DNA of 64,000 nucleotides, from assembly GCF_019469185.1 (NCBI RefSeq), contig NZ_CP048264.1, positions 2,418,001 through 2,482,000 of the forward strand, written 5' to 3'. The notes beneath the pieces are model-generated. The model had not been told where the DNA came from. It did not search any database and was given only the letters and a program-made list of their open reading frames with translations. Each line of letters opens with the position of its first letter. Position 1 is the first letter of the stretch. Below are positions 43,447-52,304 of this stretch, in pieces. The position numbers and the translations under genes were made by a program. The stretch comes from Gilliamella sp. ESL0441. Lineage in GTDB: Bacteria > Pseudomonadota > Gammaproteobacteria > Enterobacterales > Orbaceae.

Positions 43447-44691
43447 TTAGATTTTTTTGAATAACACTGAACCATTAGTTCCACCGAAACCAAACGAGTT
43501 ACACAGTGCATACTCTAAATTCTTAACTTGACGAGCTGTATGAGGTACATAATCGAGATCACATCCGTCATCAGGATTATCTAAATTAATAGTTGGCGGT
43601 ACAGCTTGATCACGCAATGCTAGTACAGTAAAGATTGATTCAACAGCACCAGCTGCACCCAGTAAATGACCAATCATTGATTTTGTTGAACTGACCATTA
43701 CTTTGCTTGAATTTTCTTTAAAAACGCTTTTCACTGCTTGAGTTTCAGCTTTATCACCAGCAGGAGTTGATGTACCATGCGCATTGATATAACCAACTTG
43801 TTCAGGTGTAATACCAGCATCACGGATTGCACATTTCATCGCTAAGGCCGCACCACTGCCATCTTCTGGAGGTGAAGTCATATGATAAGCATCGCCACTC
43901 ATTCCAAAACCGACAACTTCTGCGTAAATTTTTGCACCACGTTTTTTAGCATGTTCATACTCTTCTAAGAACATGATTCCTGCGCCATCACCAAGTACAA
44001 AACCATCACGATCTTTATCCCAAGGTCGACTTGCAGCTTTAGGATTTTCATTATTAGTTGATAATGCACGTGCCGCACCAAATCCGCCAATACCAAGTGG
44101 TGTACTTGCTTTTTCGCCGCCACCGGCAAGCATACCATCTGCATCACCATAAGCAATCATTCTTGCTGCATGCCCGATATTATGGACACCAGAAGAACAA
44201 GCGGTAGCTATAGTAATACTTGGGCCTTTTAATCCATAAATGATAGATAAATGACCAGCAATCATATTTACAATAGTAGATGGAACAAAAAATGGGCTAA
44301 TTTTACGTGGCCCGCCATTAATTAGCGCGCTATGGTTTTCCTCAATTAATCCAAGACCACCAATACCTGAACCAATAGCACAACCAATACGTTCTGAATT
44401 TTCTTCCGTAATTTCGATGCCAGCATCTTGCATTGCTTGAATACCAGCGGCTATGCCATATTGGATAAAATAATCCATTTTACGTGCATCTTTACGTGAA
44501 ATATTATAATCTTCGCCATTAAAGTTTTTAACCATCGCGGCGAAGCGCGTTGCAAAAGGGGCTGTATCAAAGTGTTCGATGAGTTCAACACCACTTTGAC
44601 CTGCTAATAAAGCTTGCCAAGTGGATTCAACTGTATTACCAACTGGAGATATCATGCCCATTCCAGTAACAACAACTCTGCGTTTAGACAC
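43447..44691 (-). CDS. fabF: 3-oxoacyl-[acyl-carrier-protein] synthase II
   Basis: FabF extends acyl-ACP with malonyl-ACP and controls unsaturated chain length with temperature in E. coli. The 414-residue protein has the condensing-enzyme triad: Cys in [11 protein letters not shown], His in [11 protein letters not shown] and His in [32 protein letters not shown] is the usual start. It is last in the plsX-fabHDG-acpP-fabF series. Confidence 0.97.
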   Translation of the reverse strand: MSKRRVVVTGMGMISPVGNTVESTWQALLAGQSGVELIEHFDTAPFATRFAAMVKNFNGEDYNISRKDARKMDYFIQYGIAAGIQAMQDAGIEITEENSERIGCAIGSGIGGLGLIEENHSALINGGPRKISPFFVPSTIVNMIAGHLSIIYGLKGPSITIATACSSGVHNIGHAARMIAYGDADGMLAGGGEKASTPLGIGGFGAARALSTNNENPKAASRPWDKDRDGFVLGDGAGIMFLEEYEHAKKRGAKIYAEVVGFGMSGDAYHMTSPPEDGSGAALAMKCAIRDAGITPEQVGYINAHGTSTPAGDKAETQAVKSVFKENSSKVMVSSTKSMIGHLLGAAGAVESIFTVLALRDQAVPPTINLDNPDDGCDLDYVPHTARQVKNLEYALCNSFGFGGTNGSVLFKKI

Positions 44692-44810
44692 ATTGTCCTC
44701 CAGAAAAGGATTGAGATGAAATTTGAATCAATGATAATTTTACATTGAGTTTTCTAAAAATGAATACTAAGCCGATTATGTTTCAACAAGTTAAAAACAT
44801 AAATACGAAC

Positions 44811-44832
44811 TAGGCGATCAGTTGACCGCCTA
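44811..44832 (-). terminator. Hairpin between acpP and fabF
   Basis: TAGGCG and CGCCTA pair with an inner TCA/TGA helix; the bases joining the two helices form a G-U pair in the minus-strand RNA. The stem is followed by a T-rich but interrupted stretch. It lies 20 bases after acpP and could trim or attenuate transcripts so that acpP is made in excess of fabF. Confidence 0.5.
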
Positions 44833-44852
44833 TCACGAAAACTCAGCTAAAA

Positions 44853-45086
44853 TTATTGATTTGCAGTAATATAATCAATTGCTGATTGAACAGTTGTGAT
44901 TTTTTCAGCTTCTTCGTCAGGAATCGCTGTATCGAATTCTTCTTCTAAAGCCATAACAAGTTCAACTGTATCAAGAGAGTCAGCGCCAAGATCTTCTACA
45001 AAAGAAGATTCGTTTCTTACTTCGTCTTCTTTTACACCAAGTTGCTCAACAATAATACTTTTAACTCGCTCTTCAATAGTGCTCAT
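44853..45086 (-). CDS. acpP: Acyl carrier protein
   Basis: AcpP carries growing acyl chains on a phosphopantetheine arm. At 77 residues it is one shorter than the E. coli precursor and nearly identical. The modified serine is in [18 protein letters not shown], and the protein is strongly acidic. AAAAAAGAG precedes the start. It lies between fabG and fabF in the same direction. Confidence 0.99.
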   Translation of the reverse strand: MSTIEERVKSIIVEQLGVKEDEVRNESSFVEDLGADSLDTVELVMALEEEFDTAIPDEEAEKITTVQSAIDYITANQ

Positions 45087-45236
45087 ACTCTTTTTTTTCC
45101 TATAAAAATCGCCGAAAGTGGCGGTGAATGTAAGTTTATAAAATGTTGAAAAAGATGCAAACCATTTTTCAACCCAATTGTTTAATTTTTGTTCGAATCG
45201 TCAAAATATTAACTTATTTTACACTATTCAAATCAA

Positions 45237-45971
45237 TTACACCATATACATGCCACCATTGACATGCAAAGTTTCGCCTGTAATGTAAGATGCTTCATCA
45301 GATGCCAAAAATGCAACAGCATTAGCAATTTCAACAGGTTCACCTAAACGCCCCGCAGGGACTTGTGCTAATGTTAAAGCTTTCTGTTCCTCGGTAAGTG
45401 CTTCTGTCATATCAGTTGCAATAAATCCTGGTGCTACAACATTTACTGTAATTCCTCGAGACGCAACTTCACGAGCTAACGATTTACTAAAACCAATCAA
45501 ACCTGCTTTTGCTGCAGCATAATTCGCTTGACCGGCGTTACCCATCGTTCCCACAACAGAACCAATAGTAATAATTCTACCATAACGTTTTTTCATCATT
45601 GTTCGCATCAAAGCTTTTGATAGACGAAAAACCGAAGTTAAGTTGGTATTTAAAATATCTTGCCACTCATCTTCTTTCATTCTCATTAATAGATTATCAC
45701 GAGTAATACCTGCATTATTAACTAAAATATCGATATCACCAAATTCTGTTTTAATTGCGCCAATAACCGATTCAATTGATGATTCATCTGTCACATTCAA
45801 AGCATAACCTTTACCGTGTGAGCCTAAATATTGGCTTATTGCTTCAGCACCTTTTTCTGTTGTTGCTGTACCAATAACTGTTGCACCACATGCAACTAAT
45901 TTTTCTGCAATTGCTTTACCTATTCCGCGACTTGCACCTGTAACTAAAGCAATTTTTCCTGATAGGTTCAT
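45237..45971 (-). CDS. fabG: 3-oxoacyl-[acyl-carrier-protein] reductase
   Basis: FabG reduces 3-oxoacyl-ACP with NADPH. The 244-residue short-chain dehydrogenase has GASRGIG at the cofactor site, NNAGITRDNLLMRM, the catalytic Ser (IGSVVGTMG) and Tyr-Lys (ANYAAAKAG). The terminal ETLHVNGGMYMV is diagnostic. GAGGTAG lies before the ATG; fabD is 19 bases upstream. Confidence 0.98.
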   Translation of the reverse strand: MNLSGKIALVTGASRGIGKAIAEKLVACGATVIGTATTEKGAEAISQYLGSHGKGYALNVTDESSIESVIGAIKTEFGDIDILVNNAGITRDNLLMRMKEDEWQDILNTNLTSVFRLSKALMRTMMKKRYGRIITIGSVVGTMGNAGQANYAAAKAGLIGFSKSLAREVASRGITVNVVAPGFIATDMTEALTEEQKALTLAQVPAGRLGEPVEIANAVAFLASDEASYITGETLHVNGGMYMV

Positions 45972-45990
45972 AACTACCTCTTTTAAATTT

Positions 45991-46926
45991 TTATTTAGTA
46001 TTTTCTAACGCAACATCCAAAGAAGCTTTATCATTGACTGCACAAGCAGATAATGAATCAACAATACGTTTAGTCAATCCTGTTAATACTTTACCTGGTC
46101 CCATTTCAACTAAAAGTGTTATACCTTGTTTTGCCATTTCTTCAACTGTTTCAGTCCATCGAACAGGACTATAAAGCTGAGCAATAAGTGCTGCTTTAAT
46201 TTGATCTGCAGATGATTCAACTTTAACATCAACATTATTAATTACCGCAAATTTTGGCGTATTAAAATTAATGTTATCTAATGCTATTGCTAATTTATCT
46301 GCTGCTGGTTTCATTAATGCACAATGAGAAGGAACACTGACAGCAAGAGGTAATGCGCGTTTCGCACCCGCTTCTTTACACAAAGCACCAGCACGTTCAA
46401 CCGCTTCTTTATTACCAGCAATAACAACTTGACCCGGTGAATTGAAATTAACGGGTGCAACAACTTGGCCTTGAGCGGCTTGTTCACATGCTTTACGAAT
46501 TGACTCATTATCGAGCCCGATGATTGCATACATGGCACCTGTACCTGTTGGTACAGCTTCTTGCATAAGTTGTCCACGTAATTCAACTAATTTGATAGCG
46601 TCTTTAAAATCAATAACACCTGCACAAACTAATGCCGAATATTCACCTAAACTATGACCGGCCATAAATTCTGGTTGTGCACCATTTACACTCTGCCATA
46701 CCCGATAAATTGCTACAGATGCAGCAAGTAACGCAGGTTGTGTTTGCCAAGTTTTATTTAATTCTTCTACTGGACCGTCTTGTACTAGTGTCCATAAGTC
46801 ATAGCCTAATACCTGTGAAGCTTCATCAAAAGTTGATTTCACAATTGGATAATTATCAGCAAGATCTTTTAGCATACCTACCGCTTGTGAACCTTGTCCT
46901 GGAAATACCATTGCAAATTTGGTCAT
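45991..46926 (-). CDS. fabD: Malonyl CoA-acyl carrier protein transacylase
   Basis: FabD loads malonyl groups onto ACP. The 311-residue protein (E. coli 309) has FPGQGSQ near the start, the catalytic serine in GHSLGEYSALV and the histidine in SVPSHCALM. The frame opens at 46944, but AAGGA lies seven bases before the ATG at 46926, where the homology begins (MTKFAMVFPGQGSQ). Confidence 0.96.
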   Translation of the reverse strand: MTKFAMVFPGQGSQAVGMLKDLADNYPIVKSTFDEASQVLGYDLWTLVQDGPVEELNKTWQTQPALLAASVAIYRVWQSVNGAQPEFMAGHSLGEYSALVCAGVIDFKDAIKLVELRGQLMQEAVPTGTGAMYAIIGLDNESIRKACEQAAQGQVVAPVNFNSPGQVVIAGNKEAVERAGALCKEAGAKRALPLAVSVPSHCALMKPAADKLAIALDNINFNTPKFAVINNVDVKVESSADQIKAALIAQLYSPVRWTETVEEMAKQGITLLVEMGPGKVLTGLTKRIVDSLSACAVNDKASLDVALENTK

Positions 46927-46961
46927 TTTAAAATCCTTGATCACTTAAAATAATTGATTAG

Positions 46962-47915
46962 TTAAAATCTAACGAGCGCAGAGCCCCATACAAAACCACC
47001 ACCAAATGCCTCTAATAGAATTAATTGGCCACGTTTAATGCGTCCATCTCGGACACCAGCATCTAATGCACAAGGTACCGATGCAGCTGAAGTATTTCCT
47101 TGTTTATCCAACGTTACAATGACTTTACTCATATCCATATCTAAACGTTTAGCTGTCGCTGAAATAATTCTTAAATTTGCTTGATGAGGCACCAACCAAT
47201 CTAAATCGGTTTTATTAAAAGCATTTTCAGTTAAAAGCTCATCAACTAAATTTGAGAGTTCTTTAACTGCTATTTTAAACACTTCATTACCATGCATCGT
47301 CATATAGACAGGATCATTCATATTACGGCGATCGACATAGGGATATTTTAATAGATCGCCATAACGTCCGTCAGCATGTAGATGTGAAGCAATAATGCCG
47401 GGCTCTTCTGATGCTCCGACAACAACAGCACCTGCTCCATCACCAAAAATAATTACAGTCCCACGGTCAGCCGGATCAACACCACGTGTTAACATGTCGG
47501 ATCCAACCACTAAAGCATATTTGATTGCACCACTTTTTACATATTTATCCGCAATATCTAATGCATAAACAAATCCTGAGCATGCTGCTGATACATCAAA
47601 GGCAATCACATCGCCTATCTCAAGTTTAGCTTGTAGTTCAGTTGCAGAACTTGGAAAAGCATTAATTGAAGTAGCTGTTGCAACAATAATTAAACCAATA
47701 TCATTTTTATCGATACCAGCCATGTCAATAGCATTAATTGCCGCTTCATAAGCCATTGTTGTTACTGTTTCATCAGGAGCGGCAATACGTCTTTCTTTGA
47801 TACCAGTGCGAGTTGTAATCCATTCGTCACTAGTATCAACCATTTTTTCAAGATCTGCGTTGGTTCGAATCTGTTTTGGAAGATAACTTCCTGTTCCTAA
47901 TATCTTTGTATACAT
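46962..47915 (-). CDS. fabH: 3-oxoacyl-[acyl-carrier-protein] synthase III
   Basis: FabH starts fatty-acid synthesis by condensing acetyl-CoA with malonyl-ACP. It is 317 residues, as in E. coli. The triad is Cys in [11 protein letters not shown], His in VPHQANLRI and Asn in [20 protein letters not shown] ends the protein. It lies 4 bases after plsX. Confidence 0.97.
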   Translation of the reverse strand: MYTKILGTGSYLPKQIRTNADLEKMVDTSDEWITTRTGIKERRIAAPDETVTTMAYEAAINAIDMAGIDKNDIGLIIVATATSINAFPSSATELQAKLEIGDVIAFDVSAACSGFVYALDIADKYVKSGAIKYALVVGSDMLTRGVDPADRGTVIIFGDGAGAVVVGASEEPGIIASHLHADGRYGDLLKYPYVDRRNMNDPVYMTMHGNEVFKIAVKELSNLVDELLTENAFNKTDLDWLVPHQANLRIISATAKRLDMDMSKVIVTLDKQGNTSAASVPCALDAGVRDGRIKRGQLILLEAFGGGFVWGSALVRF

Positions 47916-47919
47916 CTAA

Positions 47920-48966
47920 TTATTCGCTCTTAGGTAGTGCGGAAGAAAGACTAGTTGCAATCTTCTCTGGTATATTTGTTTGGATAGCCAAAATAGCTTG
48001 TTCTATTGCTGCAAAAAAAGATTTTTGATTGGCACTACCGTGACTTTTGATCACAATACTTTGAAGTCCAAGTAAACAGGCTCCATTATATCGCCCAGGA
48101 TCCAAATAACAAAAATTTTTTGCAATCTTTCTTTGTACCCATTTGCTCAGTAATTTCATTAAAAAAGAATTATGATTCAAAGATAACTTAAACGAAGACA
48201 TAAAGATTTTGATTAAGCCTTCGACCGTTTTTAGTGTTACATTACCTACGAACCCATCACAAACTAACACATCGGTTTTACCAGTTAAAAGATCATTGCC
48301 TTCTAAATAACCGATATAATTAATTTGATCATTCGATTTTAATACAGCCGCAGCTGCACGAATTTTATCTAATCCTTTAATATCCTCTTCACCAATGTTA
48401 AGTAATGCAACTCGTGGAGTTTCGATCTTAAGTACAGTCTTAGCAAGAATCTCACCCATTATCGCAAATTGTACTAACATATCGCTATCACATTCAGCAT
48501 TAGCCCCGAGATCCAAAACAACTGTATCTTGATTATTTAAGGCTGGTATAGTCGCAACCAAAGCGGGACGGTCAATACCGGTTAGAGAATGTAATAAAAG
48601 TTTAGATAACCCCATCAAAGCCCCTGTATTACCTGCACTAACACATGCTTGAGCAGAGTTTTCTTTGACAAGTTCCAATGCAATTCTCATTGAAGAGCCT
48701 TGACTATGGCGAATTGCGTAAGATGGCTTCATGTCATTCGTAATCACAGTGGTTGATTCTATCAATACCAATCGACTATCGTTTTGATACTGTGCAATAA
48801 GTTTGGTATTTTCTTTAGACAAAAAGGAGCTTATTTCTGTTAGATTACCTACCAGAAAGATAGAAAGATTTGGATAACGATTTAGTGCTTGTATTGCAGC
48901 AGGAACAACAATACGAGGACCGAAGTCCCCGCTCATAGCATCTAACGCGATGGTTAGATTATCCAA
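47920..48966 (-). CDS. plsX: Phosphate acyltransferase PlsX
   Basis: PlsX converts acyl-ACP to acyl-phosphate for phospholipid synthesis. The 348-residue protein has [19 protein letters not shown] at the start, [15 protein letters not shown] and [16 protein letters not shown], all typical. It follows rpmF by 33 bases, the conserved yceD-rpmF-plsX-fabH order. The stretch [14 protein letters not shown] is basic. Confidence 0.95.
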   Translation of the reverse strand: MDNLTIALDAMSGDFGPRIVVPAAIQALNRYPNLSIFLVGNLTEISSFLSKENTKLIAQYQNDSRLVLIESTTVITNDMKPSYAIRHSQGSSMRIALELVKENSAQACVSAGNTGALMGLSKLLLHSLTGIDRPALVATIPALNNQDTVVLDLGANAECDSDMLVQFAIMGEILAKTVLKIETPRVALLNIGEEDIKGLDKIRAAAAVLKSNDQINYIGYLEGNDLLTGKTDVLVCDGFVGNVTLKTVEGLIKIFMSSFKLSLNHNSFLMKLLSKWVQRKIAKNFCYLDPGRYNGACLLGLQSIVIKSHGSANQKSFFAAIEQAILAIQTNIPEKIATSLSSALPKSE

Positions 48967-48999
48967 AATGTCACCTGAGGATTTCTAAATTCGCAGTAA

Positions 49000-49167
49000 T
49001 TATTTCGAAATCACTTTACGACCACGATAATAACCATCAGCGGTTACGTGATGACGTAAATGTGTTTTACCTGATTCATCAACTGAGATATTAGCAACAG
49101 TTAATGCATCATGTGAACGACGCATACCACGTTTTGCACGAGTTTTACGATTCTGTTGAACAGCCAT
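49000..49167 (-). CDS. rpmF: 50S ribosomal protein L32
   Basis: A 55-residue frame: [20 protein letters not shown] at the start, then [20 protein letters not shown] and the end KVISK. This matches E. coli L32 (57 aa) closely. AAGGGG lies before the ATG. It lies 4 bases after yceD and is co-transcribed with it and plsX. Confidence 0.98.
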   Translation of the reverse strand: MAVQQNRKTRAKRGMRRSHDALTVANISVDESGKTHLRHHVTADGYYRGRKVISK

Positions 49168-49171
49168 GGAT

Positions 49172-49681
49172 TTACCCCTTATTCTTTAAACTAACTAAAA
49201 TTGCAAATGGATTTGGCTTTTCATTCTCTTTTGGAATATCACCAAATACCATATCTGCCTCTGACACTTCGCAGTGTTTACTATCATGTACCGGCGCAAT
49301 TGGTAACGAGAGAATAATTTCGTCCTCAAGTAACGCTAATATATCCACTTCACCGAACTCGTTCATCAGAACAGGTTCATAATGTTCCGGTAGTGTCTCT
49401 GCTTGAGCATCGCTCTTTACAGGACTAAATTTATTCATCACATGAATTTCAGTGATAAAAGGTTTAAAACAACGTTGGCAAATCAGTTCCAACGTTATCT
49501 TCGCATCAATGTTGATAACACAGAGTTTTTGCTCATCATAATCAAAGGATAAGCGGCACTCGATATCACTTTTTGGACTTTCAACCCTTGTTACACTTTT
49601 TGCTGGATAATATCCAACATAATCAAGTCGTTTCTGTGCAGCTTTAATAGGGTCGATCGTTAATGGCAATTTATTTTGCAT
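49172..49681 (-). CDS. yceD: DUF177 protein YceD (23S rRNA accumulation protein)
   Basis: A 169-residue YceD-family protein (E. coli 173 aa). The central CQRCFKPF and the acidic [20 protein letters not shown] are the family core. It is needed for normal 23S rRNA accumulation in several bacteria and plants by family report; its biochemical role is unclear. It heads the yceD-rpmF-plsX-fab operon, so its promoter should be in the 257-base AT-rich gap 49682-49938. Confidence 0.93.
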   Translation of the reverse strand: MQNKLPLTIDPIKAAQKRLDYVGYYPAKSVTRVESPKSDIECRLSFDYDEQKLCVINIDAKITLELICQRCFKPFITEIHVMNKFSPVKSDAQAETLPEHYEPVLMNEFGEVDILALLEDEIILSLPIAPVHDSKHCEVSEADMVFGDIPKENEKPNPFAILVSLKNKG

Positions 49682-49938
49682 AAAATATGCACATCTACCT
49701 TAAAAAATTATTTAGTATAGTTAAAAACTACACGATGCCGTAAGGCGCGCATATTACCTTTAAATCAAGGTTTCGTCAATGGGATCGTATAAGATAATTT
49801 GTTTTAGTCGTTGATTATTGGCTTGATATTTTTATTACTCCATTATTTCAATAATATAAAAAACATCAAATTTGAGATTTTTATTTGATAATTATAAGCC
49901 AATTTTAGACAAACAAATTAAAACGATTTCTAATCAAT

Positions 49939-50856
49939 TTACCAGCTACCAGAAGCGCCTCCACCACCACTACGACCACCTCCGCCACCGCTAAATCCTC
50001 CTGAGCCGCCTCCAAACCCTCCACCGCCAAAACCTCCTCCACGGAATCCGCCGCCACCTGAACCACTGCTACCATTTATTCGTAAAAATCCACTCGCAAT
50101 CGTACTCATGACAAACGCCAAGAATAATAAGATAAAAGCAATGGATATAGAATGACCATTCCATAAGGTAAACCCACCTACTGATAATCCATTAAGTAGC
50201 CCAGTACCCAAATTTCGACTGGCAGAGCGTTTAGACGATCCTAGCGGAATAATACTATTAATAACAAAGCAAATGAAAAAAGAGACCAAACCATAATTAA
50301 ATAATTTAGCACCAAATTCACCAGCAAGTAGCGTACCAATATCGGATTCATTGCTATTTTCATTACCTAGGGGTTCTGAGTTATCTATTTTTTGTTTCAA
50401 GACGGATATAGCATTTTTGATACCTTGATAATAGTTATTTTGTTTGAATTCCGGTGTTAATTGTTCACGAATAATATGGCTAGCAATTAAATCGGTTATG
50501 GTTCCCTCTAACCCATAACCGACTTCAATATGCATACGTCTATCGTCTTTAGCAATTAATAATAAAATACCATTATCTTGTCCTTTTTTTCCTATTCCCC
50601 ATTGAGCAAAAACTCGAGTCGCGCATTGTTCAATGGTTTCATCTTCAAGTTTTGCAATCATTAATATGATAATTTGAGCACCGTCAGTTCTTGGTTTTTC
50701 AAATTCAATTAGGCTCGATTCTAAATCATCAATTTGTGATGGCGTCAGTGTATTTGTCGTATCAATCACCCGCCGGGTAAATTGTGGAATTTCAGTCAGC
50801 CCAAAACAAAACCAACTGAATATTAACAATAAGCTAACTGGAAAGTATCTCTTCAT
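49939..50856 (-). CDS. TPM-domain membrane protein with Gly-rich tail (YgcG-like)
   Basis: About 305 residues: a signal peptide (RYFPVSLLLIFSWFCFGLTEIP), a periplasmic TPM domain (residues about 22-160: DDLESSLIEFEKPRTDGAQI, KDDRRMHIEVGYGLEGTITD), two membrane helices and a glycine-rich C-terminus ending GGGGASGSW. TPM domains have been linked to photosystem repair in plants, but no function is fixed in bacteria. The GTG at 50865 overlaps the lemA stop; I prefer the ATG at 50856, which puts the signal peptide first. It is paired with lemA, as in many genomes. Confidence 0.85.
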   Translation of the reverse strand: MKRYFPVSLLLIFSWFCFGLTEIPQFTRRVIDTTNTLTPSQIDDLESSLIEFEKPRTDGAQIIILMIAKLEDETIEQCATRVFAQWGIGKKGQDNGILLLIAKDDRRMHIEVGYGLEGTITDLIASHIIREQLTPEFKQNNYYQGIKNAISVLKQKIDNSEPLGNENSNESDIGTLLAGEFGAKLFNYGLVSFFICFVINSIIPLGSSKRSASRNLGTGLLNGLSVGGFTLWNGHSISIAFILLFLAFVMSTIASGFLRINGSSGSGGGGFRGGGFGGGGFGGGSGGFSGGGGGRSGGGGASGSW

Positions 50857-50864
50857 TATATTCA

Positions 50865-51461
50865 CTACCCAAAATTAACTGCAGGTGCATTAGAAATCTG
50901 TTTTTCATTTTCAACACTAAACTGTTGTTTTGGTTTCACGCCTAAAACATCTGCTACCCATTTTGTGGGTAATTGACGGATATAAATATTGAAATTTTGC
51001 ACTGCTTCAATGTAGCGTCCTCGAGCAACAGCAATACGGTTCTCAGTACCTTCAAGTTGGCTCATTAAATCTTGATATAATGTATTAGCTTTAAGCTCTG
51101 GATAATTTTCACTAACTGCTATCAAACGACTTAATGCAGAACTCAATTCAGATTGTGCTTGCTGAAATTTAGAAAATAAAGCAGGATCGGTAAGTTGATC
51201 TGCATTTAATTGTATTGAACCAACTTTGGCTCGGGCGTCAGTGACTTGTGTAAACACCTCTTTCTCGTGTGTCGCGTATCCTTTAACAGTATTAACCAAA
51301 TTAGGGACTAAATCTGCTCGACGTTTATACTGGTTAATAACTTCTGACCATGAAGCCGCCACTTTTTCATCTTGAGTTTGGATACTATTGTAGTTTTTAA
51401 AAAAAATGAATCCGGCAACAATAAGTAACGCAATAATGAGTAACACAAGTTTTGATTTCAT
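50865..51461 (-). CDS. lemA: LemA family protein
   Basis: A 198-residue LemA protein: a short N-terminal membrane anchor (KLVLLIIALLIVAGFIFF) followed by a helical outside domain with NQYKRRADLVPNLVNTVKGYATHE and AVQNFNIYIRQLPT. The frame opens at 51533, but AAGGGG lies eight bases before the ATG at 51461, where the anchor starts. It is directly followed by the TPM-domain gene. The function of LemA is unknown. Confidence 0.92.
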   Translation of the reverse strand: MKSKLVLLIIALLIVAGFIFFKNYNSIQTQDEKVAASWSEVINQYKRRADLVPNLVNTVKGYATHEKEVFTQVTDARAKVGSIQLNADQLTDPALFSKFQQAQSELSSALSRLIAVSENYPELKANTLYQDLMSQLEGTENRIAVARGRYIEAVQNFNIYIRQLPTKWVADVLGVKPKQQFSVENEKQISNAPAVNFG

Positions 51462-51910
51462 CGTAAACCCCTTATAAAATTGTCTAATTAATAGGTAATG
51501 TAGAAAAACACAACTAATCGAAACTAATAACAATTAAACTAAGGACATCAAAATATAGATCAATATATGAAATGAGTACTGAATATCATTAATACATAAA
51601 CATGATTTGAATCGGAACTAAAAAGAACACTATAAGTAATAAAGAAAAGATAGTCAGGAAAAAAGTAATTCAATGTGGATTAGCTCAATTTTTCATTAGT
51701 TTTGTATTTTTTTAGAATAAATATACGCTAATCACACCAACATTTTTATAATAGTTAGATTGTATTATAGCTATTTTTATAAACTTTGCGAAGTATAATC
51801 ATAACTTATTATTAAATTCCATTATGTCACTATTGGATTATTGCTCACATAACCTTAATGAATTAATGATGAATCGGAATATTAGATTTTTGCTTGTTTC
51901 ATCAAATTTA
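51462..51910. other. AT-rich gap without a gene
   Basis: About 450 bases between lemA and the monooxygenase-like gene, with stops in all frames. I see no RNA gene, repeat or credible decayed frame. It should hold the lemA promoter. Confidence 0.6.
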
Positions 51911-52225
51911 TTATTTTAGTAAAACATCAAAACATTCTAATTGTGCCGGTTCAAAATAGATATCACTATTATTCGGTCGATTATTCGTATTACGATGAGT
52001 ATGTTTGAAGTGATCTGAATTTACCCAGACTTCAAAATCAGCTTTTGATTCCCACTCGGCAAATGAAGAAAATAAAGTATAATCCTGTTCAGTTTTTCCT
52101 TGTAGAAAGTAAAAACGATTAAATCCTTTCATCTCTTTCAAATGGCTATCACGATTACGCCATATGTCAATAAAAGTCTCTTCACTACCTCGTTTTATTT
52201 TAAAACGGTTCATAACAATATACAT
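51911..52225 (-). CDS. ABM-domain protein, candidate IsdG-type haem-degrading monooxygenase
   Basis: A 104-residue antibiotic-biosynthesis-monooxygenase-fold protein. Asn6 (IVMNRFKIKRG), Trp67 (FEVWVNS) and His77 (KHTHRN) match in identity and spacing the Asn/Trp/His triad used by IsdG and IsdI to open haem. FSSFAEWESKADFEVWVNSDHF is the usual ABM pattern. GAAAGGAGT precedes the ATG. It stands alone downstream of the rpoC terminator. Haem cleavage for iron is an inference; other ABM proteins degrade quinones or have no known role. Confidence 0.8.
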   Translation of the reverse strand: MYIVMNRFKIKRGSEETFIDIWRNRDSHLKEMKGFNRFYFLQGKTEQDYTLFSSFAEWESKADFEVWVNSDHFKHTHRNTNNRPNNSDIYFEPAQLECFDVLLK

Positions 52226-52256
52226 ATAAAACTCCTTTCATTTCATTTGAGATAAA

Positions 52257-52286
52257 AAAATAGCACGTGCGATCACGTGCTATTTT
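52257..52286 (-). terminator. Terminator of the rpoBC operon
   Basis: AAAATAGCACGTG (52257-52269), loop CGAT, and its exact complement to 52286: a 13-bp stem followed on the minus strand by a T-tract, 18 bases after rpoC. Confidence 0.95.
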
Positions 52287-52304
52287 AATAACTCGTCCTA
52301 CTGA

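Noticed and set aside
46314..46586. 90-codon frame inside fabD
   Set aside because: Shadow frame within a clear FabD coding region, low-complexity leucine/valine-rich translation.
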